DNA of 64,000 nucleotides from Paenibacillus puerhi (GCF_009846885.1 NZ_WUWM01000002.1:248001-312000), one strand, 5' to 3'. Positions 19,101 through 26,624 are shown, counted from the first letter of the stretch. The notes: generated by a model from the letters alone, not told the origin. Program-made: numbers and translations.

Positions 19101-19605
19101 TATAATTCTGATCGGTATGCCGTCCTCCGCCAAGCATAAAGGTGATCCAGCCCGATCCTCCAAGATTGAAAGTAGAAGAACGAAGTCTTCCCGTTTCCGT
19201 CTCCTGATATCTCCAGCCATTCAGGTGATAAGTGCCTTCCTGCTGATAGGGTATACCTTCCGCCCAGTAAGTCGTTTCATTCGAAACACTTTGTGGACCA
19301 AAAGCCCTGCCATCGATGACAGTCCAGCCTGTCAAATCCCCGGTTTCAAATCCCGGATTTTGAATGGTATTACCGTAAACCACAGAGGTTACGCTCCTGT
19401 TAGAGTAGACACTGGAGATGACATTGCCATACAGGTTCGATGTAACGTTACTTACTTCAAGGGAATCATTTGAATGGGAAAGACTTGATGCTGATGCCAA
19501 TACTGCAGGATTGAACAGTGAACTGATTATTAACGCAATCATTCCAGTTCGTATTGATTTTGGTAGCATGTTACATATACCCCCAAACGGTTTAGTAAGT
19601 ATCAT
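13183..19605 (-). CDS. SLH-anchored cell-surface GH32 enzyme with five accessory modules
   Basis: The 2140-residue protein has a signal peptide ending near ASASS and four 'GDLxGW' modules beginning at about 81, 265, 450 and 632. A LamG-like domain follows from about 781, then the GH32 catalytic unit about 1035-1530, and a fifth module from about 1548. A Ser/Gly-rich linker, an unrecognised region of about 220 residues and three SLH domains (about 1955-2140) complete it. The SLH domains should hold it on secondary wall polymer. Active-site motifs are HWMNEPHGP (E1053), FRDP (D1188) and WELP (E1246), again with Glu at the nucleophile position. Modules 1-3 are the longer form also found in the lipoprotein at 6923-7561. 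The start is either ATG 19605 or ATG 19569; neither has ideal spacing. It probably binds and attacks fructan at the cell surface. Confidence 0.88.
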   Translation of the reverse strand: MILTKPFGGICNMLPKSIRTGMIALIISSLFNPAVLASASSLSHSNDSLEVSNVTSNLYGNVISSVYSNRSVTSVVYGNTIQNPGFETGDLTGWTVIDGRAFGPQSVSNETTYWAEGIPYQQEGTYHLNGWRYQETETGRLRSSTFNLGGSGWITFMLGGGRHTDQNYIEIHNADTGEIIGRYGNSEWSDANFPFVEKGLRLANLVKYKADLRNYIGQNMYIDIVDNGTQDWGLLFADSFETYYESEPSSALRADNLYDASPKEIINPGFETGDLTGWTVLEGGAFGPDSISNEKTYWDEKIPYHQEGEYHLNGWKYPESETGKLRSSTFKLKGSGWITFRLGGGKNTDLAYVNVRHADTGEVVARYGNTGFADVNFPHVEQGLRLANMVQYKADLRAFLGESLYVEIVDNAVNDWGVLFADDFQTYYPESPVVGELAKNLHDPLTYEILNPGFERGSLFGWTVVAGEAFGPSSVSSDTTWWAEQIPYNQEGQYHLNGWMYNEEKTGILRSSKFTLGGSGWITFKLGGGKNTDLVYIDLYNANTDELVARYGNTEFADIHFPNVDQGMRLANMVQYKADLSNHLNEEFYFEIVDNAKSDWGMIFADAFFTHHESIPTDGVTAVNLHSSTKVDIENPGFETGDLSGWRVEGDAFNDAVTNAMEHGDSHTSYGHAGVYHALGSKGGDHLTGTLTSSTFKLTGTGMISFLVGGSQNIDQSYVALVRASDQEILMKATGTQSESYSRVTWDATNYIGQELFIQVVDRNTSGHINVDDFVVNGSGLIGSWSFNEGTGKSVNDQVRNRNDVVQYVFNEAKYKPSTDPLWKKGVSGSGLLFDGYSTWVTRPANEIAKPGDELTIEGWVAPRSYEWGDQNKLSAIVNQYDSAKRAGYILGMGRHGKWSFQVGINGKWTEVWAADNKPLKKFEWSHVAATYSKSTGALKLYLNGELVGTSIAEKKLAITPANVDFIIGKNNSGAIIGGVFTANMFNGLIDELKVYNKALTDEEVKNGYLAVKSGFESGTAPTPELDFDRSVYDGDRYRPQYHFIAPGHWMNEPHGPLYFQGKYHIFYQNNPQGPYWHQIHWGHAVSDDMVHWEDMPVALAPDGGSETPDGVWSGNAVVDDNGNPALFFTAGNDKATPNQATGLARSTYAEDGDVNLKEWVYHGAPVTTQAPNLHAEEGEVWYGNFRDPYVWKDGDTWYQLVGSGIKGVGGTALMYTSTDMIHWTYQKPFFVGDYEKYHKTGQVWELPVLLPIGEDSSGNKKYVFLINPWFDHYDEDNVKYVYHWIGTWDKENHKFIPDHEEPRLFDFGEHFTGPSGMIDNQGRSILFSIAQDRRTEQQHYDSGWAHNAGLPVVLSLRGDHTLGVEPIQELDSLRGPKLIDVEQSSVASANTELQKVQGDMLEIVLKANIGTAKKLGISLRATADGQEETKLYYDVDKKELAVDRWKTSLDPDVQKGMNSGHMELDNNVLSLHIYLDRSMVEAYANGKNSITTRVYPTRSDALGLKLWSEGGEAEIQSLQVWLMNSAYNSTAKAYWPDTVPQTEAVGELTNHDFELGNLTGWTAEGNAFTNEHVTKRNDWGWGGPFGQSWDRKDPERHHLWGIHPDYGDLATGSLKSEPFILGGNGRIDFLIGGGNHIDTLYAALVRASDNQILMKATGQDNEAYRRVIWDASAYKGQQLYIKFVDEHTGGWGHLNIDDVNVPVQVSRPQPETSGGSSGSSATITAPIPIKGVLSLSADHIKRVTNANGQTVAKAVIDAKTLKSLFSSIQASSSKNVMIEVPVQDKESLQLSLDFAALQDAAKVSPESVITIKSGIVTYDLPLALLKHASMTGEMDYIQIAIEPQTERMLEVIRSQAAASSMKLLAGAYDFKVLAEKDDVATEIEDFGNLYVSRSMTIDASGKLDTITAVMYVPETGEISFVPSTFERKDGKTVVTIKRNGNSIYTVVDFNKDFADAKEHWAKEEIHLLASKHIVQGVSEQSYEPERKVTRAEFAAILARGLGLSSQPNKGTVFSDIVASEWYAGAVGAVVKAGLISGYEDGTFKPNQQITRAEMAVMLSRAATFIGVKLGAGTGGDQQLQSFVDAHEIGAWAKPAIVELLEAKLIQGRSTVTIDASAHLTRAESAVVLKRFLTTIEFIN

Positions 19606-19620
19606 CTATATGTGAATCCT

Positions 19621-19650
19621 TGCGTAATCGTTTACCTCTAGCCTATTATA
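19621..19650 (-). promoter_or_regulatory. operator half-site and -10 box before the SLH-GH32 gene
   Basis: GTAATCGTTT at 19624-19633 is a perfect operator half; the other half matches only 5 of 10. On the minus strand TATAAT (19645-19650) lies just upstream, inside the end of the preceding gene, with a poor -35. It may give the SLH enzyme its own transcript besides read-through. Confidence 0.5.
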
Positions 19651-21905
19651 GATCCCATCTCCCAAACTTCTACACTCATCAGCTCAATCGGCCCTGTTGA
19701 CCATATCGCAACACCTAACGCATCTATTCTTGACGGATAAGTCCTTGTCGTCAAGCTCTTTATCCCATTTGCATAGCATTCGATCATGGAGCGGTCAACG
19801 TAGACTATGAATTGTAATGTCTCGCCATCCAATTGCAGACTCCCACCCTGAATGCCGCCAATGCGCTCCGTTGTTTCAAGCGTTGACCTCGTACGATTAA
19901 CGGACAGCCATTCGCGCCTGGCATCATAGTACAGCAGTGTTTCTTCTTCGCCCTCTGGTGTGCGCCTCACACTAATTCCATACTGTTCAGCGGAACATTT
20001 CCCAAAGTGAATGTGAATTTCCAGCTGATCTCCCTTTACATCAGCTAAACGTCTGTTCATTCCATCCATATCGTCTGTTGCGCTCAACAGCAATTTCTTA
20101 CGCAATTGCTGCATTTCCCGAATGGGCTCGATGCCAAGCAAATCATCATTTCTTAAAAATAGGGAGACAGGTATCCCAGCATTATGTGCCCAACCGCTGT
20201 CATAGTCGATTTCAGGAGTCCGTTCTCCTTGGGCGATCGTGAACAGAAGCGTACGGCCGGTCCGCGGGTCGACCATACCGCTGGGACCTGTAAAATGAAA
20301 GTCTCCTACATCTATCAATCTCGGTTCTTCATGATCAGCCTTGAATTGACAAGTATTCTTATCCCAACTACCGATCCAATAGTAGACTTCAATATCTGCC
20401 CCTTCTCCCCATGGACTGATCAGGAGAACATGTTTGTCTGAGTTGACATACTGGTCCTCCTTCTTAAAGGGCAATGGAAGGAGGACCGGAAGCTCCCACA
20501 TTATCCCGAGAAACGGGTATTTCTCGTAATTGCTCACATATAGAGGGCCTCTCAGCTCCCATTGCGTCAGATCCCCTGTGGACGTATACACCGTAGCCGT
20601 ACCGCCTTGCTTGTTTTCCCCAGTACCTGTGCCGACCAGCATATACCATATACCGTCCTCTTCCCATACGAATGGATCCCGAAACTCACCGAAAAGTCCC
20701 CCCTCTTTCTCCTGCTCCACGATCGGTTCCGGATGCTTGACCCAATGCTTCAGATCGTGATCGCCATCAATGGGAAAACAACTCCGGGCGAGACCGATAG
20801 TTTGAGTGGGAAATTTCGAATATTTCCCCCCCGTATAAAACAAAACGGGATTTCCACTTTTGTCGTGACAAGCACTACCGGACCAGATTCCGTCCGAATC
20901 GAAGTCATTACCCGGAGATAGCGCGGGCGGCAGATCCTTCCAATGCACCAAATCATCACTGATCCAATGTCCCCAATGAATATGATGCCAAAAGGGTCCG
21001 CGCGGATTGTATTGGTAAAATAAATGATACTGTCCATTGAAATAGAAAGGCGCATGCGGCTCATTCATCCAGTGGGATGGCGGGCTTAAATGGAACTGCG
21101 GTCTGTGCCGATCCTTTGCACGCAATGATCGAATTTCATTCCCTTCTATTGTTACTGATTCGGGCATTTTGTCACCGTTCATGTGCAGATAGGCAGCATA
21201 GAGTTCCTGAATATCCTCCGAATGAAGTGCAGTCGGATATACAGTAAGCTCATCCATAAATCCTTGGTAATGGTTCAGTGTAAATGCACCAGCAAGAACT
21301 GACCCCTGGTTGTTCCTTCCAATTATGAAGTCGCCGGCATGCGGTGTTATACCGCTGGAAGAGTCAATTTTCTTCTCCGCTACCTGTACTCCGTTATAGT
21401 ACAATTGAAGGCGCTTAGACGCTTGATCATACGTTGCCGATAAAAAGGTCCATTTGTTAAGAGGTATAGGCCGATCATAAGACCATATCTCCACCCACTC
21501 GCCGTCAATACCCAGTTGCAGAGACCAAGCGCCGTTTTTGTATATCCCAAATATATACCCTTCAGCCGCTTCACGGTTATGCTGGCTTATAATCGCCGAT
21601 AGCCTTTCCTCTTCTCCAAATTCAAACGAACTCGGTGCAATCCATACCGTTATGGTTAGCCCTTCAACCGGATGTTTAATTTCTTGGGAAGATCTTCTGA
21701 TGTAGGTTGAATAGCCGTCAAACCAAAGACTATGGCCCGCTATACCCGGATGCCAAATGGGATCTACAGGCGCTTGATATCTTCCTGTCCGCAATGCAAA
21801 TTCGATTCTATCCTCCTTACCGGAAACAGAATCTTTGACCACGGATCCCATTCCTTCGTCAAATCCCCACTTTGCTATGCTCGACTCACTCCACTTGGAT
21901 ATCAT
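19638..21905 (-). CDS. cytosolic GH32 enzyme with N-terminal LamG-like domain
   Basis: The 755-residue protein starts at ATG 21905 behind AAGGAGAG and has no signal peptide (MISKWSESSIAKWGFDEGM). Residues about 8-255 form a LamG/concanavalin-like domain like those of the two secreted enzymes. The GH32 unit follows, with HWMNEPHAP (E282), FRDP (D410) and WELP (E471), then the C-terminal beta-sandwich. It is essentially the catalytic core of the secreted enzymes without export or surface modules, so it probably finishes imported fructo-oligosaccharides or dianhydrides. As in its secreted relatives, Glu occupies the usual Asp nucleophile position. It lies between the lplABC-type importer genes and the SLH enzyme gene on the same strand. 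Exact substrate and linkage are unknown. Confidence 0.85.
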   Translation of the reverse strand: MISKWSESSIAKWGFDEGMGSVVKDSVSGKEDRIEFALRTGRYQAPVDPIWHPGIAGHSLWFDGYSTYIRRSSQEIKHPVEGLTITVWIAPSSFEFGEEERLSAIISQHNREAAEGYIFGIYKNGAWSLQLGIDGEWVEIWSYDRPIPLNKWTFLSATYDQASKRLQLYYNGVQVAEKKIDSSSGITPHAGDFIIGRNNQGSVLAGAFTLNHYQGFMDELTVYPTALHSEDIQELYAAYLHMNGDKMPESVTIEGNEIRSLRAKDRHRPQFHLSPPSHWMNEPHAPFYFNGQYHLFYQYNPRGPFWHHIHWGHWISDDLVHWKDLPPALSPGNDFDSDGIWSGSACHDKSGNPVLFYTGGKYSKFPTQTIGLARSCFPIDGDHDLKHWVKHPEPIVEQEKEGGLFGEFRDPFVWEEDGIWYMLVGTGTGENKQGGTATVYTSTGDLTQWELRGPLYVSNYEKYPFLGIMWELPVLLPLPFKKEDQYVNSDKHVLLISPWGEGADIEVYYWIGSWDKNTCQFKADHEEPRLIDVGDFHFTGPSGMVDPRTGRTLLFTIAQGERTPEIDYDSGWAHNAGIPVSLFLRNDDLLGIEPIREMQQLRKKLLLSATDDMDGMNRRLADVKGDQLEIHIHFGKCSAEQYGISVRRTPEGEEETLLYYDARREWLSVNRTRSTLETTERIGGIQGGSLQLDGETLQFIVYVDRSMIECYANGIKSLTTRTYPSRIDALGVAIWSTGPIELMSVEVWEMGSIIG

Positions 21906-21982
21906 GGTTACTCTCTCCTTACAGTTTTAAAAGGATAACCCCTTATCTAGGTCCCTCTCGAAAAGATATCTCTTAAAGAAGA

Positions 21983-22010
21983 AGCCGGAACATACAGAAT
22001 AGTTCCGGCT
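21983..22010 (-). terminator. hairpin after the first solute-binding protein gene
   Basis: AGCCGGAAC (21983-21991) pairs with GTTCCGGCT (22002-22010). The minus strand continues TCTTCTTTAAG, a modest T-run. It may separate the importer transcript from the next gene. Confidence 0.6.
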
Positions 22011-22025
22011 CGTCTGTGAATCCAC

Positions 22026-23663
22026 TTACTTCTTTGCTTTCACATAACGGTCATAGGCGGATTGATGCACTTCAAGCAGCTTTTCAATACCCATTTTTTT
22101 CAGAGTCTCCTGATGTTCATTCCATTCCTGCTCAACTCCACCGTTCAAGAGCCACTTTGCACGCATTTTGTTCACATACGACGAAATATCCGGCTTCAAC
22201 TTGTCAATCGTGTTCAATTCTTCTTCATTAAAAAATAAGTTAGGAAACTTTTCTTTTTCCATCTGTGGTATGTAAAGCTTTGTATTATCTTTAATCCGTT
22301 CTGTAGCACGCGGTTCAATATAATCAACCTTGTTTGTGTGCTCCGTCAGGAGCATCCCGATACCGTTGCTAATTGCAGTGCTTTGACGTGTCTCGCCGGG
22401 ATTTTTCACCTCTTTTTGAATCAGCTTACCGCTCGAGTCTTTATCAAACCAGACCCCGATGGGGCCGAAGCGGGATTGGGCGGCAAACACCGGATCGTAG
22501 AAGGAATCCAGCCAAGCAGCCGTAATTTCCTTATTTTTATTTGCACTTGTTATGGTTACACCGTCGCGGCCAAATCCGCCGCCGTTATTCCAGCCAATAA
22601 CCATGTCTTTGAATGGAGGCACGAGGACCCAGTGTTCTCCTCTTTCCGGTCCGGTTACATCATTCTTGTCCCACCATATCAAGGAACCGAGCGTTTCATC
22701 CTTTGTCTTGCCTCGAGCAAAATAGGTTTCATAGTTATGTGTGAACGCATCTTTATCAACAAGATCTTCCTTAAACCATTGATGCAGGTAAGCTGCCGCT
22801 TTCTTATAGCCCTCTTGCTGAGGCGCGAATTGTACTTTACCATTCACAACATTGAGGTGATCGATATAAGTCGGATTGTTAGGACGATGCGTCTTATCCG
22901 GCACTCCGAAAGCACCAAATAGTATGCCGATATCGCCCGTCCAGAAATTATCTATGTAGGTAAGCGGGATTTCATCAGCCTTGCCATTACCGTTCGGATC
23001 CCCCTTCTTAAAGGCTCTCAAAACTTCAGTATACTCGTCCATTGTCGTAGGCATTTTTAACTGCAGCTTATCCAGCCAAGCCTTGTTTATATAGATAAAG
23101 TTGGGATTTGAAACGATCTCCTGCTGGCCCGATCCGATTTCTTCACCATTCGGCAGTGCATATATGCTTCCGTCTGGTGCAGTAATTTGAGCTTTTATAT
23201 CAGGTCTGGAATCTAGAATCGCCTTTAAATTCGGCATATGCTTTTCGATTAAGTCATTCAATGGGATGATCGTACCGTCTTTCGCATAACGAATTAATTC
23301 GCTATCCGAGAATCGACCGCTGAAAAAGAAATCAGGCAGGTTTCTACTTGCAAGAAGGATGTTTCGCTTTTCGATAAAGTCGCTTTCTACGATAGTGTCC
23401 CATTTGATTTGTACGTTCGTTTGAGCTTCGAGCGATTTCAATAATGGCTGATTATTAAAGTCACTCGGTGCCAGCGAGGGCCGGTGCGCAACCGCCTTCA
23501 ACGTTACTTTCTCTTTGAGCGGGAAAGCCACGTTCGTTACTCCCGAGTCTTTCTGACTGGCTTCGGGGTTAACTTCCGTGTTTTCCGCCTTATTAGTGCA
23601 GGCCGACAGAGCAATGGAAGATACTAAGAGCGCCGATACAAGCAAAGATATTTTACTATTCAT
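22026..23663 (-). CDS. ABC sugar importer, substrate-binding lipoprotein (LplA type)
   Basis: The 545-residue protein has a lipoprotein signal peptide with lipobox LSAC (cysteine near 21) followed by a flexible Asn/Glu-rich stretch, then the two-lobed family-1 solute-binding fold. Its length (most SBPs have about 430 residues) and features such as GDPNGNGKADEIPLTYID match the LplA/YtcQ group, found with CUT1 importers of complex oligosaccharides. It is the last gene after the two permease genes, the lplB-lplC-lplA-like order. The context points to fructo-oligosaccharides or levan fragments. No ATPase gene is present here; such importers share an MsmK-type ATPase encoded elsewhere. Confidence 0.88.
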   Translation of the reverse strand: MNSKISLLVSALLVSSIALSACTNKAENTEVNPEASQKDSGVTNVAFPLKEKVTLKAVAHRPSLAPSDFNNQPLLKSLEAQTNVQIKWDTIVESDFIEKRNILLASRNLPDFFFSGRFSDSELIRYAKDGTIIPLNDLIEKHMPNLKAILDSRPDIKAQITAPDGSIYALPNGEEIGSGQQEIVSNPNFIYINKAWLDKLQLKMPTTMDEYTEVLRAFKKGDPNGNGKADEIPLTYIDNFWTGDIGILFGAFGVPDKTHRPNNPTYIDHLNVVNGKVQFAPQQEGYKKAAAYLHQWFKEDLVDKDAFTHNYETYFARGKTKDETLGSLIWWDKNDVTGPERGEHWVLVPPFKDMVIGWNNGGGFGRDGVTITSANKNKEITAAWLDSFYDPVFAAQSRFGPIGVWFDKDSSGKLIQKEVKNPGETRQSTAISNGIGMLLTEHTNKVDYIEPRATERIKDNTKLYIPQMEKEKFPNLFFNEEELNTIDKLKPDISSYVNKMRAKWLLNGGVEQEWNEHQETLKKMGIEKLLEVHQSAYDRYVKAKK

Positions 23664-23755
23664 GTGTTTCGTATTCCTCCCTTTTATATTTCTTTGAATG
23701 ATATGTTGAGCAAAATTAGTGACATGCTCACCTCCTTAACAAAGTACTTGCCGAA

Positions 23756-24646
23756 TCAGCCTTTTACCGATCCAATGAATACACCCTGAACAAAGAAACG
23801 CTGCAGGAACGGGTATAAGATCAACAAAGGCAGAGCCGCAACAATAATAACGCCGTATTTAATAAGCGATACAATTCGCTGCTTCTCAAGCGCTGTTTGA
23901 AGATCATCAACCAAATTGCCTGAAGGCTGATTCTGAATCAAAATATTTCGCAGGATGAGCTGCAGCGGATACTTGTCACTATCATCCAAATAAATTAAGG
24001 CGTCGAAGAATCCATTCCACTGCCTGACTACAGCAAATAACACAAGCACCGCTATAATCGGTTTGGACAATGGCAGAACAAAACTCCAGATGTATCTTAA
24101 ATTCGTACATCCATCGATATTTGCCGCTTCCCGAATCTCTTCAGGCAACCCCTGAAAAAAGGTTCTTGCGACGATGATTACGAATGCATCCACTGCGGAG
24201 ATCAGAACGACAGACCAAATGGTATTGACGAGCCCCAAATCTCTTACTAACAAATAAGTTGGAATTAATCCGCCGTTAAAAAACAAGGTAATCGTAAAAA
24301 ATGTCATAAAAATAGGTCCGCCATAGAAATCTCTTCTTGATAGAGGATAAGCTGCCATTATAGCTAGAATTGAACCGATCACCGCTGACAAGGCTGCATA
24401 CAGGATAGAATTTCGATATCCCATCCAGATCGCTCCATCACTAAATATCCGTTTGTAGCCTTCGAATGTGATTCCTTGCGGAAATAGCCATACCCCTCCT
24501 GAATTCACTTTGTTAGGGTCACTAAAGGAAGCAATTGCAATAAAATAGAGCGGATATATAATTAACAAGGCAAATCCGATCAGGATGGTATAGTTCGTAA
24601 CATCGAATAAAATATCGCTTCTTGTTTTTTGTTTAATCGCGATCAT
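23756..24646 (-). CDS. ABC sugar importer permease (LplC/MalG type)
   Basis: A 296-residue inner-membrane protein with six predicted membrane segments and the EAA loop EEIREAANIDGCTNLRYI near residues 185-205, which docks to the ATPase. The N terminus (SDILFDVTNYTILIGFALLI) and the ending FVQGVFIGSVKG fit the LplC/YtcP group of CUT1 permeases. It follows the LplB-type permease gene by 14 bp and precedes the solute-binding protein gene by about 90 bp, so the three should be co-transcribed. It forms half of the channel for the oligosaccharide bound by the lipoprotein encoded at 22026-23663. Confidence 0.92.
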   Translation of the reverse strand: MIAIKQKTRSDILFDVTNYTILIGFALLIIYPLYFIAIASFSDPNKVNSGGVWLFPQGITFEGYKRIFSDGAIWMGYRNSILYAALSAVIGSILAIMAAYPLSRRDFYGGPIFMTFFTITLFFNGGLIPTYLLVRDLGLVNTIWSVVLISAVDAFVIIVARTFFQGLPEEIREAANIDGCTNLRYIWSFVLPLSKPIIAVLVLFAVVRQWNGFFDALIYLDDSDKYPLQLILRNILIQNQPSGNLVDDLQTALEKQRIVSLIKYGVIIVAALPLLILYPFLQRFFVQGVFIGSVKG

Positions 24647-24660
24647 ATGCTCCTCCTCGA

Positions 24661-25578
24661 TTAGAACAAGCCTCTGCCGGTAATTCTCTTCATTGTTTGA
24701 TTAACAGTAACGAGTAAGATTAAATTAATTACGGCATTAAACAATCCAATGGCGGCCGAAAAGCTGTATTGCGCACGTTGTATGCCGATCTTGTACACAT
24801 AGGTAGGAATGATTTCCGAGCTGTCGATATTCATGTCCGTTTGCATCAAGAACGCCTTCTCGAATCCAATGTTCATTAGATTCCCGGTCGCCAAAATAAA
24901 CATGATCAGGATGGTAGGAGCAATTCCCGGCAGATCGATATGTCTTACTCTTTGCAGCTTGGAGGCACCGTCAACTATAGCGGCCTCATGAAGATGGGGA
25001 TCTATACTTGTTAGTGCTGCCAGGTAAATAATCATCGCAAAGCCGGTGTTTTGCCAGATCTCCGTAAAAATATAGATCGGCCTGAACCAATGGGATTGAG
25101 CCATGAACAGAACAGGTTCTCCTCCGAAAGCCTGAATGATATGGTTGACAATACCGCTGCTCGGTGAAAGAAAGACGAACACCATTCCGACAAGTACGAC
25201 GGTTGAAATAAAATATGGAGCGTAGATAGAGGTTTGAATAAACTTTTTTACTTTGAGGTGTACGACTTGGTTTAACATAAGGGCGATCAGAATCGGTATT
25301 GGAAAAGCAGTCAGTAATACCAGGACGCTTAAAAAAACCGTATTCATAAATATTTGCTTAAAATTGTATGATTCGAAAAATGCGACGAAATGTTCTATGC
25401 CTACCCATGGGCTATCCCATACTCCTTTAGCTGCCGAAAATTGTTTGAAGGCAATCAGAACACCATACATCGGCACATATCTAAAGATCAGGAAATATAA
25501 TACTGGAGGTAAGATCAGCACATATAACTCCCAGTTCGTCCAAATGCGCTTAAGTACTCGACCTGGCTCTGATGACAA
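24661..25578 (-). CDS. ABC sugar importer permease (LplB/MalF type)
   Basis: A 305-residue membrane protein with about six helices, starting with a short cytoplasmic segment (SSEPGRVLKRIWTNWELY) and carrying the EAA-type loop HEAAIVDGASKLQRVRHI near residue 200. PMYGVLIAFKQF near residue 35 is typical of the LplB/YteP subgroup. It is the first gene of the importer unit. A perfect operator palindrome lies 22 bp upstream of its start, so the transporter should be repressed by one of the two LacI proteins. The LacI gene at 25653 is immediately upstream on the same strand. Confidence 0.92.
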   Translation of the reverse strand: MSSEPGRVLKRIWTNWELYVLILPPVLYFLIFRYVPMYGVLIAFKQFSAAKGVWDSPWVGIEHFVAFFESYNFKQIFMNTVFLSVLVLLTAFPIPILIALMLNQVVHLKVKKFIQTSIYAPYFISTVVLVGMVFVFLSPSSGIVNHIIQAFGGEPVLFMAQSHWFRPIYIFTEIWQNTGFAMIIYLAALTSIDPHLHEAAIVDGASKLQRVRHIDLPGIAPTILIMFILATGNLMNIGFEKAFLMQTDMNIDSSEIIPTYVYKIGIQRAQYSFSAAIGLFNAVINLILLVTVNQTMKRITGRGLF

Positions 25579-25599
25579 GTGATGCTCCCCTTTCTAATC

Positions 25600-25619
25600 A
25601 ATCGATTACGTAATCGATT
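25600..25619. promoter_or_regulatory. LacI-type operator of the LplABC-like importer
   Basis: AATCGATTACGTAATCGATT is a perfect 20-bp palindrome. Each half differs from AAACGATTAC at one base (T for A at position 3). This variant may distinguish targets of the two LacI paralogues. No strong promoter is readable upstream. Confidence 0.8.
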
Positions 25620-25636
25620 TTCTTTTTCCAAAATAG

Positions 25637-25665
25637 AAGGCTCGTGAATAAGCTAACACGAACCT
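25637..25665 (-). terminator. hairpin over the end of the first lacI-type gene
   Basis: AGGCTCGTG (25638-25646) pairs with CACGAACCT (25657-25665) with one mismatch and spans the LacI stop codon; the minus strand runs on through TTCTATTTT. A modest terminator. Confidence 0.5.
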
Positions 25666-26624
25666 CTGAGAATTAAGTGGGTGTTCAATCGGTACTCCTC
25701 ATACTTCTTGTCCGGATGATCGATCCGATGCAGCAGGATCTCGGCGGCCTTCTCCCCGATTTCATAAGAAGGCTGCCGTATAACACTTAGCGGGGGGGCA
25801 GTTATCTGGGTCCAGTCATAGTCATCAAATCCGATAACCGCCAATTCATCAGGAATGGCGATCTTCTGCTCTTGAAGGTAGCAGACCGTTCCCATCGTAA
25901 GAACGTTATTCGTTACAAACAAAGCTGTGATTTTCTGTTCCTTCGACAACTGTTTGGCGCTTTCGTATCCGCTTTCAAAACTAGAACGTGCAATCTTTAC
26001 AAGATTGTGATCATAGAGAATACCATGATCCTCTAAAGCCTCACAATAGCCTTTATAGCGTTCTTCACTTGTTGAGATGCCTAGTCCGCCTGTAATTAAC
26101 CCAATTCTTCTGTGGCCCTTGGCGATTAGTGTTTTTACAGCGCCATAGGACCCGCCATAGCCATCTGCAACGACGCTGTCAGCACTGAATCCTTTAGCTC
26201 TTCGATCAACAAATACGATTGGATAATTAGTTGTCAGTTCTGAAAGAAACGTTAAGTCCTCTGCGATCGAAGCAATAATAAGCCCATCAATCTGTTTGGA
26301 GTTGAACATCCGAATCTGTTCTTTCTCCACATGTACGGATTCCGTAGTGTTTGTACTCAACAGAAAATGATAGCCGTGGTCTTTCAACTTGTTCTGAATA
26401 CCTTGTGCTACGTTCATAAAAAAGAAATTGGACGTGTCTGATGGCAAAATCGGTACGATCAAACCAATTGTATTTGTTTTCTGATTTCTTAAGCTTCTCG
26501 CTACCGAATTAGGCTGGTAATTTAATAGCTTCATTGCCTTCTGCACTTTGCCTCTCGTTGCTTCCGATACAAAACGCGTGTTATTAATAACGTGAGAAAC
26601 GGTGGCCGTTGAAACACCTGCCAT
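25653..26624 (-). CDS. LacI-family regulator of the fructan genes, irregular 5' end
   Basis: The body is a complete LacI/PurR protein: HTH recognition region (STATVSHVINNTRFVSE), hinge with PNSVARSLR, and a periplasmic-binding-like effector domain (TIGLIVPILP to the C terminus). It closely resembles the second LacI protein at 32690-33691. The only conventional in-frame start, ATG 26624, would remove the first helix and has no ribosome binding site. The missing residues (ADIKQVAAM) are encoded upstream in frame back to a TGA at 26655-26657. A good AAGGAGG at 26663-26669 serves an ATG at 26658, but that ATG is one base out of frame. So either one extra base is present (mutation or sequencing error) or the gene uses the ATA at 26654. 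Likely targets are the operators listed here. Confidence 0.82.
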   Translation of the reverse strand: MAGVSTATVSHVINNTRFVSEATRGKVQKAMKLLNYQPNSVARSLRNQKTNTIGLIVPILPSDTSNFFFMNVAQGIQNKLKDHGYHFLLSTNTTESVHVEKEQIRMFNSKQIDGLIIASIAEDLTFLSELTTNYPIVFVDRRAKGFSADSVVADGYGGSYGAVKTLIAKGHRRIGLITGGLGISTSEERYKGYCEALEDHGILYDHNLVKIARSSFESGYESAKQLSKEQKITALFVTNNVLTMGTVCYLQEQKIAIPDELAVIGFDDYDWTQITAPPLSVIRQPSYEIGEKAAEILLHRIDHPDKKYEEYRLNTHLILRGSC

